Shown in pieces: positions 52,999 to 62,795 of a DNA stretch of 64,000 nt. The translations under genes and the position numbers were made by a program. The notes below the pieces were generated by a model. That model was not told the origin of the DNA. It saw nothing but the letters and a program-made list of their open reading frames with translations, and did not search any database. Within the stretch, counting starts at the first letter, position 1; the number at the start of each line of letters is the position of its first letter. Source of the DNA: Crambe crambe (lineage: Eukaryota; Porifera; Demospongiae; Poecilosclerida; Crambeidae); NCBI GenBank assembly GCA_963924555.1, contig OZ004593.1, forward strand, positions 3,096,480 to 3,160,479. The letters are read 5' to 3'.

Positions 52999-53560
52999 TG
53001 GATCCACTACTGATACACTTTTGGTTATCTCAACTCTCTTTGATCTATTTCTATTAAATTAACTGGTGAAAGAATGAGGAAACAAGATATGGATTTATAA
53101 CTTCAGAAATATAAGATGTTATCTTGATACCCTTTCATATGATATGCTACATTCCAATAATAAAACTGAAAGTTTAAAGTTTATTGTAGATCTTTGACCT
53201 TCCTTTAAAAGAGGTCATTTCAAAGTTCTATTGGAAGTTCCTTTTTTAATTCCTCAAAAGTTTTATTTGGGACTCCAAAGGGATCACATAATAATAATAA
53301 TTCTCAATCGAAGTTCAAATGTCGGTTAGGCACACCATTACAATAGCATGATTTCATGAAATAAATACAGGATGAGAAAACAAGAAATGGAAGTATTCTC
53401 TGTGCGGGCAAATTGAATGAATGCACCATTATCATGATTTATGAATGGTACAGTGAAAAACCTGAGAAACTTAACAAATTTCAAATGACCATATCTTGCA
53501 AAATTAATGTCTTGCTGGCTAGGCTACTATTTAGTTGTATTATGTTATATATCTTCACAG
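52999..53560. other. AT-rich intron-like DNA
   Basis: No repeat, RNA or coding signal that I can support, apart from an AAAAGAGG/CCTTTTAAAAG-type weak symmetry near 53200-53240. It would be intronic to the candidate micro-exon gene. Confidence 0.35.
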
Positions 53561-55093
53561 ATGGATGTGATCAAGGATTTGAATTTGGTGAGTTAGTGCC
53601 GTGTGTGTGGAGTAAACCTTCTAGAAACCAATATGCATGCCATGTGGCTTATATTAATTTTGGTTATTTGATATATGTAAAGATAAGGACTTATGGTATA
53701 TCCTGCTGTACTGTTTTAGTCCATCACTCCCACTTGTAACCCTGGGAGTGAAAGTAGGTTGTGTGTGATGAGGGGTTGCCACTAAACTACATGACCTTAA
53801 AACAGTGTATTGTCCTCCATATTTGGTTGGATGTGCCTCATTCAGTGTCCTTGCAGGACCAAGAAATGCCGATTCAGTATGTAAACATAAACTCCTTAGT
53901 TGAGGGAAGTGGGTGGGTGGTCTTAGTGACTCATGGATCCAATGGCTTACGTAAGATCATAGTTCACTCTCCATAGCTATATCCTCCATGTATGGAGTCA
54001 AATGCCTTGCACTGCTCAATTTTTTCCAAGACATTTTTGACTTACAAATTTATCCTCAATTCTGCTGAGGGAAGTGGGCATGGTCTATAGACCTTTAGAC
54101 CCCTTGACCTTGTAGAGCATGATTCACTCTATAAATTCTCCAAGTTTGGAGGCTGTAGCCTGTGTGTGGTAATTTTTTTTGTGGACCATGATGGCTGTCC
54201 TTGTGTTGATTGTGGTTGTCTTACCTTCTCTTTCTCACTCCTCTAGAGGAAGTTGCACAGTCAGATGGAGATAGACCTCAATGAATATGTGAGTGATAAG
54301 CAGTGGTGTGATAAGGGTGGGGCATGTGACCCAATCCATACCTCTAGCCTCGTACCCACACCCAATTAAAAAATAGAGTCTGGTATACATTGCTTGTGCA
54401 TGCTTTAACCACAAAACCTACGTAGACGCCAAAAATATGACAATCAATGGATCATGAGTTAGCTAGCTGATGATCGATCGATGGTCCAGCTAGCCCTAGC
54501 TGATACTTCCTCCTCTTGATTCTCTAGCATACTGAGCATCCTTCTATCTTTATTTAATTTCAGGAAGGCTTTCAGAAAGGTAGGCTCAGCCACTATGATT
54601 ATAACTATTAAACGGGCAGGATCCTTTATGCCCATGGTCTCTTGGTTTGATAAAACGCTTCTCGATATCTCCAAGGCAAAAGGCAGCAGCAAAACAATAG
54701 CCACCTCTAGCAGCAGCGAGTATGGGAAGCCTCTGGAACCTCTAGTCATAGATATTGATAAACCACATTTTATTATGTACTAGCCCAGGCTGTAACACGG
54801 ATGGTATTCCTATTTTACCGGAATTCTGGTAAATCTGGCACATGTGCAAGCAGTGTATGCCAGGCCCCCAGGCCCTATTCCCCCCCCCCCCCCCAAAAAA
54901 AAAAATCGGCCTGGGTACAAGGCTATCCATACTTCATGTGTGCAGAGGATTGCTGAATGTCAGAAAATTATCAATGATCCCTCCACTGATGAGAGTACGA
55001 GAGAAAGGTTGAAGGAGAAGAGAGAGAAATATAAGAAATTTCTCCAGGACTTTAAACAAGAACTCAATGGATACAATGAGAAAATTGAAGAAA
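53561..55093 (+). CDS. 3' exons of the candidate micro-exon gene
   Basis: Exon 53561-53587 follows ATATCTTCACAG and encodes MDVIKDLNL before GGTGAGTT; it lies in a third copy of the intron cassette seen near 40.4 and 40.8 kb. Exon 54247-54288 follows a strong acceptor (CTTTCTCACTCCTCTAG), encodes RKLHSQMEIDLNEY and ends at GTGAGTGA. Exon 54946-55093 follows CATGTGTGCAG and encodes 49 residues starting RIAECQKIINDPSTDESTRE, with a heptad-like basic/acidic helix, ending at A|GTAAGC (phase 1). All earlier exons are phase 0, so they are compatible. Removing the transposon at 54345-54925 and one duplication copy leaves a 66-bp intron between the last two exons, a normal size here. The carboxy end is not found. 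Function unknown; the product is probably helical/coiled coil. Confidence 0.42.
54345..54925. mobile_element. 581-bp TIR element with 10-bp duplication, inside a short intron
   Basis: TAGCCTCGTACCCACACCC at the left and the complement of TAGCCTTGTACCCAGGCC at the right. It is flanked by TCCATACCTC (54335-54344) and TCCATACTTC (54926-54935), a 10-bp duplication with one mismatch, compatible with a MULE. Solo or partial ends of the same family lie near 2642, 41025 and 44705. The ORFs on both strands at 54459-54783 are internal to it, and no transposase is recognisable. Confidence 0.75.
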
Positions 55094-55738
55094 GTAAGCC
55101 ACAATAATAATTATACTAAGTACAAAGAAGTCATGTATCATGATTATGTAATCAATTCAGCGAGCGAGCCCACGCACAGCAAGTGGAATTGTAGATACAG
55201 GATATATATATACAGAACTGTCACTTCTTGACTTTTGGTTTCTTTGATGGGGTGCAACTAGGATTATCTAGAGTGAAATTAATTGTTTCTATGAGCATTT
55301 CCAATCCATAGCCTATGATCCATGGAACAATCAAGCTTGATTACAATTGGAGCATGTGCATTATGAATTATGCATATGTATATATGCCTGGCCAGGAATT
55401 TTGGTAGCTTGGAAGTCCACCAGCAAAGTAAAAGTGTAGACATGTACTAATCATCATGCAGCACTTAAAAATATCAGCTTTGTAACAATTCAAGCTCGGA
55501 TCTAGGATTTTAGATAGGGGGTGCAGACCCTCTGTGATGAGTACAAAAGTGACAATAACTATACATCAAGTAATGAAAAGTCGAAGGATCCACAATTAGC
55601 ATGTGCCTTGGATGGTGAACTCATGATGGGGGGGGGGGGGGGGGAGGGCTGGCCCCATGGCTCCCCCCTTGGATCCACCACTTCTCTCTTACTGTGAGTG
55701 TAGTACGTACATTTGGTACCTGCTGTAAGCATAAAGTC
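55094..55738. other. spacer with a small G-run element
   Basis: About 55493-55683 starts with GGATCTAGGATTTTAGATAG and ends near CCCCCTTGGATCCACCAC, weak inverted ends around a 17-G run (55628-55644); probably a decayed hAT-like MITE. The remainder is unique. A minus-strand PSKKPKVKK-stop frame near 55215-55250 is noted elsewhere but not called. Confidence 0.4.
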
Positions 55739-56024
55739 ACAAGTGAAAGGAAAAAAATTTATGCTAAATAAAAAGGCCATGTAGGGTTAGTCTGTAACAG
55801 TTTCAGTCAACAAAAATCAAAATTATGCTGCCTTCAATAATAATCCCTACACCACTGCCTCCCACCAAGCTGCTTTAATTGTTCATGTCAGTATAAAAGT
55901 GTTCTGCTTGGTTTAGGCAGTGATGTAGGGATCATTATTGAAGGCAGCATAATTTTGATTTTTTTTGACAGAAACTGTTAAAGTACAGACTAACCCTACA
56001 TGGCTGTTTTATTTAGCATAAATA
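55739..56024. mobile_element. foldback element FB5
   Basis: The terminus ACAAGTGAAAGGAAAAAAAT, the palindrome ATTTATGCTAAAT and the tag ATGTAGGGTTAG lie outside; ATCCCTACACCACTGCC and GGCAGTGATGTAGGGAT are the inner brackets. The arms (CAAAATTATGCTGCCTTCAA) are complementary, with a loop of about 70 bp. The stem is unrelated to all other copies. Confidence 0.85.
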
Positions 56025-56097
56025 TGGTATGTGGTCGACTCTTGAAAAAAAAAAAACAACGTATGTAGCTATGTCCATCATGGTTCAAAGGTCTATT
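56025..56097. other. A-rich spacer
   Basis: A short stretch with an A-run, between the foldback and the retrotransposon tail. Nothing else seen. Confidence 0.4.
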
Positions 56098-57450
56098 TTT
56101 TTAATGGTCAATCAATCAATCAATCTTAGCAATGTAAAGCCCAAAGGGCATATGCAAAATAAAACGGGAAAAAAGGTCAGGTGACTGAGGGAGGCTACTC
56201 AGGTGTAACATAAAAATGATTTATAACAAGTGATAAGTCAGGTTCTGGTGATGACAGAGCAGAGAGGATCCTGTCCACATTCACAAGAGAGGAGTGAGTT
56301 GCAATAATTATGGTGTTCAAAGTATGAGTTGCCCTCCAAATCTGACATCACATCAAAGACAAGGGCTGGAACTGTATGAGGGCCTGGTCAGCTCCCTATA
56401 CAGGTTCTGGTGCTGGCTGTGTCTCTATCCAGGGCGTCCCAGAGTTTCATCCAGCTAGACTCCTTAGCAACCGCAGCTGCTGTTCTGGTACTTGTGTGGT
56501 CTAGACAGGATGAGAGTAGCAGTTCCATGTCTCTGTTAGTCACTTCACTCTTTAGCTCTGCTGTAGAACACATCCTCCCTAGGGTCTTCTTCACCAAACC
56601 ATCCAGACCCAGACAAGATTCAAGGAACTGGGACCCCTCTATGATCTGAAGTGTGTTTCCCATGAGATGAGTGAGAAATAGATGACCGAGGGACTCTTCA
56701 TTTATGGATGCACGTTGGATGAAGAGGAGTTCGTCTAGTAGCCCTGCCAGAGTGATGTCGGGGCAGTTTCAAGATTTGACGGCCGATCTAAGCTTGGAAG
56801 GATTCAAGCTTTTCCAATAGAGATTCAGTCATGTACTAGTTTTCACTCCCAAATAGCAGGACTGGGACCACACAAGTTTTGAAGATGGCTCTATCAGAGA
56901 GAGGATTTAGCTTTCCCTGGAAACCACCCATTGCTCTAAATGCAAAGAAGCTACTCCTTGCCCATCCAATTGCAGACTCAATTGACTTGTCTGCTGACAG
57001 GTCCCAGGGCCACCAATATCCTAGGCACTTGGCAGAGAGAGGGGCTAGCTATCCCTTGACTGTGCATATTGGCTCAGCGGGTGCACTCTGGGATGACATG
57101 ACCACTACTTCGCATTTAGATGTATTCAGGGATAGAGCATTTGTGGCTACAAACTCTTCCACTATTCCAATTTGGGAGTCTAGGGTGTCCCTGCTGGTAT
57201 AGTGTCCTAATATCGTATTCATGAGCAAAGCCCCCTGCATATAACCCAGCCACACATGGACCCAACTGGTTCTTCTCCAGATGTTGTAGGAGGGGGTCCA
57301 GTATGAGCAGGAACAGGGTGTGGGAGAGGACTGAGCCCTGAAGGAGGCCATGCTCCGTGGTGTGAGGTTCGGAGGTCTTCCCATTAAGTAGGACACAACT
57401 CTTTGGGCAATTAGTAATGCGCATGCGTGTCACTTGTGGCAACATGCAAA
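56098..57450 (-). pseudogene. 5'-truncated non-LTR retrotransposon (reverse transcriptase C-terminal part and 3' tail)
   Basis: Minus-strand frames at 57116-57445 and 57049-57396 contain GLLQGSVLSHTLFLLILDPL, the RT signature (G)xxQGS(V)LSP-LF...DPLL, followed by a frameshift at the active-site strand, where one frame ends in GGFAH and the next continues DDI-like. Later come EEFVATNALSLNTSKCEV (RT thumb: N.LxLN..KCE) and, in further frames, KTCVVPVLLFGSENW, typical of the region after RT. The 3' end carries a (GATT)n tail (about 56108-56125), as in CR1/L2/Rex-type LINEs. Several frameshifts and stops show it is dead. It is 5'-truncated near 57450, a normal outcome of target-primed reverse transcription. 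The clade cannot be fixed without alignment. Confidence 0.8.
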
Positions 57451-57869
57451 TTCAAAGCAAGGAAGGAAGGGTGGATCGAGCCACAGAGCAGCTCAATACA
57501 CCCAAGCACTTGAGTTTCTAGCTATGGACTTGACTCAACAATGAATCTTGACACTCTAAGAGTCCAATGGTGAAAAAGAAAAAGAGAAATACGGTTCAAA
57601 GGTCATAGCTACTGCAACTGCAGCATGCCTAGCCATGCAGGCTGGCAAAGATAGAAATAAGCAAGGGGCTGGAGACTACAGTAAGCCTAGGCCAGCAAAG
57701 AATGCAGGGCTGCAGCAAGCTATGTACATAACAAAACTGCATAAGAAAGGACTGAAGGAAGAAGAGCACAGCATAGGCTTAGCTAGAAGAAACCAGCCCC
57801 AATAGCATGCAATTTCATGTGCAAAATAAGATTGCCACAGATTTTCTGTGGGTGCAGGCTAGTTAATAA
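57451..57869. other. spacer without recognised content
   Basis: Mixed-composition DNA rich in GCAAGC/AGCCTAGG-like short words; no ORF, hairpin or RNA gene is supported. Confidence 0.35.
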
Positions 57870-58466
57870 CAAGGGCGTATCGACCCGCCAAAGGCGGGGA
57901 GAGGGCATGCAACTCCCACACAGGCTGTATAGCCACCAAAATGCTGGAGGTTACTAAAAAATAGATTGCGGTTTGGCGTCATGTTTCATCACTACTGGTA
58001 TACCGTACGCGCACCCACAAACAGCCTGCATGAATGAGGCAAACTTCGAATTAGAGAATTAGACCAGGAATTGGGGGGAAAGATAGAAATGGATAACTGA
58101 ATGATTGAGCTTAACGAGCCTACTTCTGCCGTTGAGGCTATACAGCTGGAGAAGCAAACTTAGTCAGCGACTTCTGACGAACAGATTGAAGTAGAAATAG
58201 GTGAAGAATTCCTCTACGGTCGCTTATTTTCTTCAACACATTCCTTCCAGAGTCCTGGTGACTCCATCTTGATCTGTAGGGCTGTACTATAGTACTTGTA
58301 GTGCATGCTAGCTAGCTACGTCATAATAGTGATCAGCTGATTTCATGAGCTCACCACGTGTCATCGCATAGTGTATTTTTAGTAACCTGCAGCATCTCAG
58401 TGGCTATACAGCCTGTACGGGAGTTGCATGCCCTCTCCCCGCCTTCGGCGGGTCGATACACCCTTG
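57870..58466. mobile_element. 597-bp TIR element with 7-bp duplication
   Basis: CAAGGGCGTATCGACCCGCC...GGCGGGGAGAGGGCATGCAA and its complement at 58405-58466 form inverted repeats of over 60 bp with few mismatches, running through CAACTCCC and GGCTGTATAGCCAC. TTAATAA is duplicated at 57863-57869 and 58467-58473. The interior (CGTCATGTTTCATC, GCGCACCCAC) has no ORF of note. Confidence 0.85.
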
Positions 58467-59879
58467 TTAATAATGATTAAGACTCCAATCCTGGTATCAA
58501 CTAAGCTGGGTATGAGTCTAAGCTGAGTTATAGATGCATAGCATACATGTATCTCGATGAGAGACCTTAGCTAACTATAATATTTAGGGGAGTTATGGCA
58601 TAAATAGTTAGGTTTTTCTGAAAAATGCTTACCTTTGTGGCAATTTGTAGGAACTTATCTAGTACCATAGTTCTAGATAATGGTCCAAATGGAAAGTCCT
58701 TAGAGGATAAATGTGGAAATCCTGTTCTAAACACTTTTTGTAGTCCTAAAAGTAGCTATGCACACAATAGTGAAAAATAAAAGCAGTTTCACTTTCAATG
58801 ATCATTTTATTATGATGTAGAAGGGTATGTGCATCTTTAGCAAGTTTAAGTCTTCTAGAACATGTAGCGCTAGTTCAAAAATACACAAAAAGACCAAGTT
58901 GGCTCTCTAAGTTTGGCTCGCTTTGCTCACCAAATATAATTAAAAGTAGGTGTATTCTGTTCCATATTCTTATGACTCATTATGATGTTATTAAGTTGGA
59001 GCATGAGGTTTATATTATCCAGAGTGTATTTTAATCACTTATGGATTGTTTAATGCTTTCAGCTACAAGAAGGGCACAGAGGATGCTTGAATAGAAAATC
59101 AACCAAGTGCCTCCGACATCATTTCTGAACTTGAACATTGAGTTGAGTGGTACCATTTATGTCTTAGTTACCTAGCTATATACTTTAGTAGCCAAAACAA
59201 TATATTACATTCACCCTCTTTGTAAAGTGTCAACTACGTATCTAGCTAGCTATTTGTTATTTTATTGAATAATCAATGAGAGTTTAGCACAAAAATTAGA
59301 AAGTTGTAGCAATGATCGAGCTAAGCCATCAATCAGAACATAGTCCAAAGGAAATAATTATGAGAGTGCTAGGGCGGCATAAATCAAAGTTGTGGGGCTG
59401 GTCCACTGGAGCTTTTATCTGCAAGCTTCATCCAGGAACCACTCTTCCATATTATATACACCTGTTTCTCTTCAGCAAAGAAAGTCAGATGCCAGGGCTT
59501 TGAGGAAACTTACTTATATTGAAAGACTGCACATTTAGCTATTACAGGGTTCAATTTTATATTGCTTAATACAAATAATATGAGAGTATGGCCCTAATCA
59601 TTATTAGAATTGATACTACTAAGCCAACACACTGATATCACTCAGTGTGTTGATAACGTACCTATAATAGCTAATAAGGTAATCACACTTGTGTGAGGAT
59701 CAGGAGCAGAGCTTATTAACTCTAAACTTGCTCCTTAGGGCTACACACAGATAGTCTAATGACCCATTGTTGCTGCCAGCGAAAAACAGGTTACATGCTT
59801 CAAGTTGCTGTCACATACAGGCCACCACAGAAAGAATCAGGTCTTTTTTTTTTTCTTTTTTTTTTTCACTATCTGAAAC
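58467..59879. other. AT-rich spacer
   Basis: Nothing beyond short ORFs and a TTGGCTCTCTAAGTTTGGCT local repeat near 58900. At 59635-59650 ATCACTCAGTGTGTTGAT is a small near-palindrome. The ORF at 59312-59503 has no support. The T-run at 59840-59870 precedes the remnant below. Confidence 0.35.
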
Positions 59880-60590
59880 TGAACAGATTCAGCTCATCCT
59901 GAATTACATGCGAGAACATAGTCAAGGAGATCAGGACGTTCTGTACACTGTGGGTGGTTGTGAGACATGTTTCAGGATGGTGTATGGATTCAGATACAAT
60001 AGATTTGCTGCTGTGAAACTAAAGTATCAAAGTGGAGTTGTGGTAGCTGAGCATGGCAGACTAGGAATTGATAATTATGAGATTAGTGACTCCAGCATCC
60101 GGATCACAAGTTGGTTGTGTATATAAATTTAGTGATAAGGTTGGGGATAGAATGCTAACTTCTACAGCAATTCATTTGCCTCACCAAAGCTGATATCTAC
60201 TCCTTAGCCAATGATGACCTATCTCAAGGAGACTTGCAATGCACAGAAGGGTGAGCGAAGCAACAACTTTAAATGTTGTATTATGATATTTTGGAGTTGC
60301 ACACCCTCTTTTCACAGAGTCTATAAGCCCCTATCCCTTTCATTTCTTTTATCAAGCCTTGACCGTCTCTGTTCCGCTGATTCAGAGCTTCTTCTGGCTC
60401 TATTCTTCACATTCCTTCGGACTATAACCTTGCTCTTTTTCGCTGTTTGGAGCAGTGTTCATTCCATGGACATCATAATACCCATTTATGCATCCATGAA
60501 TGGGAAAACCAACTGTTTTAACTTGTCCATCCCATTGATATACCAGACAAAATTGGGGCCCTACAATAGTAATAGTATACGCCTATAATT
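59880..60590 (+). pseudogene. decayed transposon-associated ORF
   Basis: After an acceptor-like CTGAACAG, an open frame reads IQLILNYMREHSQGDQDVLY, then CETCFRMVYGFRYNRFAAVK and VVVAEHGRLG. A helix, a VxGxxxCxxxxxxxxGxxxxRF core and an EHG-R-G turn form a pattern I associate with animal transposon-linked uncharacterised proteins. Downstream, other frames continue plausibly (CLTKADIYSLANDDLSQGDL at about 60178-60240; later serine/leucine-rich pieces), so the copy has at least two frameshifts or stops. Family naming is uncertain. Confidence 0.35.
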
Positions 60591-61487
60591 ATATAACTTG
60601 CTATACTTTGCAATCATAGGCCTTTTGCTGGTGACACTCCATAGGAGACATACACAACAGCATTTTCATCACAATGTCCCTATGTTGATAATAAAGATCG
60701 CCCGAGGATAAGGTTGTTTATTTGGCCATAATCACCAGGACTACCGTGTTTTAACTATTACATAGAGGTGGCTAAAACTGCAGCATAACTTCCAAATTCC
60801 CAGGTGCGACAATATCAATAGTGGCCAACTTCAGTTGGAAATTTCGATTTTTAAATGTTCAGTTTGGAAACTTAAATATAGCTATGTATCCAGTTTGGAA
60901 ATGTTGGGAAAAACTGATTGGAATGGCCCTTCTCAGCCACTGTAATCAGCTGAGTTTTTTTAGGAAAGTGACAACTATGAGTCTGCTTCTTATCAAATTC
61001 AGTCCAACACTAAATGAGATGAGACAATAGCTATATACTACGTAGATTATATTAGCTAGTGAATAAAATAAACAGTAAGTTAAGTAGCTATAGCTACATG
61101 AGTGTCAGTCAAATAATATATACATAGCAGGGATTCAGTATTCTTGTCATAGCTAGGTTATAAAATATGTGTTCATAACTGATGACTATCTAGTAGTATA
61201 TAAAACTTTAGGTGTGATATTGATTCTTGTATACCGAGCTTTGCCCTCTCCCCTTTTTATAGGAAAGACTATAATAATCCCAGCTTGTAACTCTCTATAT
61301 ACAACACTGTAGCTAAAACACTCCAGAAAAGATTCTTCTATCTATGTAGCCTTTAATGATAATTATTTACCTATTAATAAGGGAAGCATGTAACACAAAA
61401 TAAGGAGTGCATATATAAGCACAACAGCTAGGTGTCCATATGTAATACACCTTTGTGGCTAACTATAGCAGGATGAATTATGTTGAA
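60591..61487. other. AT-rich spacer
   Basis: No repeat or ORF is supported. The last bases (TATGTTGAATGTCAATTTAG) already belong to the conserved 3' flank of the large gene family. Confidence 0.35.
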
Positions 61488-61975
61488 TGTCAATTTAGTT
61501 TCAAAGTTTCTCGTGAATCAAGGAGTGATAAGCTCATTGTTAACCTTCTATCCATGGAATACTCATCTGATTCTCCTTTTCTTTGTATACATCTCTTCGT
61601 TTGTGATATCATTTTCTTAACCACCAGTAGCAGCAAGTAAATCAATGGGATCAAGATAAAGGAAAATGATTTGAGCTGCACAAGATAATAATTATATTAA
61701 TGAAGTAGTCATAATCTGATAACTGATTAACCAGCTCATAGTTATAAAATGACAAGATGTTTATGATTAAGAGATTTGTCAAAACCAAGGCATCCAAAAT
61801 ATTGTGTCAGTGCAACTTGTAAGGTTGTATGATGCATGTGTACTGAGTACTAGTAGAAGGAAAGCCTGAATGGTTGTATAAAATAAAGTCAAACTGTGTG
61901 AGAAAGCAAATATCAGCAATGCTAACAAGCGATACAGAAAATATAAGCATGGAAGGAATCAAATATAAAGGCTTT
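61488..61975 (-). pseudogene. gene 5a: C-terminal remnant of the beta-helix/multi-pass family
   Basis: It matches the last 150 or so codons of genes 1-4 (LIYLLLLVVKKMISQTKRCI, EYSMDRRLTMSLSLLDSRET). A 4-bp insertion near 61650 (GGGATCAAGATAAAGG against GGGAGATAAAGG), a 9-bp insertion near 61686 and a deletion near 61950 destroy the frame. The match stops at the TAA microsatellite. It has the RET tail of genes 1 and 4, not the truncated tail of genes 2 and 3. Confidence 0.85.
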
Positions 61976-61977
61976 TC

Positions 61978-61979
61978 AT

Positions 61980-62040
<61 letters not shown>

Positions 62041-62058
62041 GTAATAATAATAATAACT
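61978..62058. repeat. (TAA)n microsatellite
   Basis: About 80 bp of AAT/TAA triplets with one GTA interruption. It marks the breakpoint of gene 5a. The minus-strand poly-Tyr ORF is an artefact of it. Confidence 0.95.
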
Positions 62059-62795
62059 ATTCCCTAGGGGAAATATCCAGGGGACTATATGTACCAGGGG
62101 GACAATATTCACCTGTCCATCAGAGGAAAAGGCAATTCTCAGACTATAGCCATCGACATATCATCTAAAACTTTAATGACATACACTAGCTGGAGCATAT
62201 TCATTCACCCATGGCCATATTGGATTTTTGGAAGAAGCAAGATTTAATGAATAGTTACTTGCATTGTCTAGGTACAAAATGTTTAGCCATGACCATGTAC
62301 AGTAGCTATCGAATCATACCTCCAGTTTTTTCTACTGATTACTGGCAATAATGAATATGGGCGCGTTTTATCGATTTATATTACGCTGCGCATTTTTATA
62401 AATTCACAATTTGCACGGCGATTTATAAATTGCGCAACAATTTGTAAATGGCTGGCCATTTCATCAATTCAGATTTTAAAGTGGACAATTTATAAACTGC
62501 ACTGAGCATTATAAATGTTGATCAACATGTATACATTATGCATTTGTGAAAATTAAAGAAGTCTCTCTATCACTGAGACTGGCACAGTTAAAAATAATTT
62601 TTTAATAAGTATCTTATAAGGTCAATTGGTGAGATATAACTATAATTTAGTGGTTAATGCATAATACATTACGTATATGCAGCCAAAATAACAATGGCTC
62701 TAATAGTATAGTGGCTATAATTATTTTGATAAAGGGATTTGATGTACATACATAGTGGCTGAAATGTGTGTTTTAGCTATGTATAGAGTTGAATG
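62059..62795. other. spacer and 3' flank of gene 5b
   Basis: 62340-62530 contains several AATTTATAAA/TTTATAAAT words in both orientations around GCGC, possibly a decayed hairpin. 62605-62795 is the conserved family 3' flank (AAGTATCTTATAAGGTCAAT, AATGGCTCTAATAGTATAG). No gene. Confidence 0.45.

Noticed and set aside
54459-54783. Overlapping plus and minus ORFs of 62-96 codons
   Set aside because: They lie wholly inside the 581-bp transposon with 10-bp duplications and match no transposase I know.
55215-55275. Minus-strand frame ending PSKKPKVKK-stop after an acceptor-like site
   Set aside because: Nuclear-localisation-like and possibly a last exon, but only about 15 residues with no partner exon found.
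56410-56649. 79-codon plus-strand ORF
   Set aside because: Antisense shadow of the degenerate retrotransposon region on the minus strand.
61807-62112. ORF with a long poly-tyrosine run
   Set aside because: It is a translation of the (TAA)n microsatellite joined to a family remnant; no start context or conservation.
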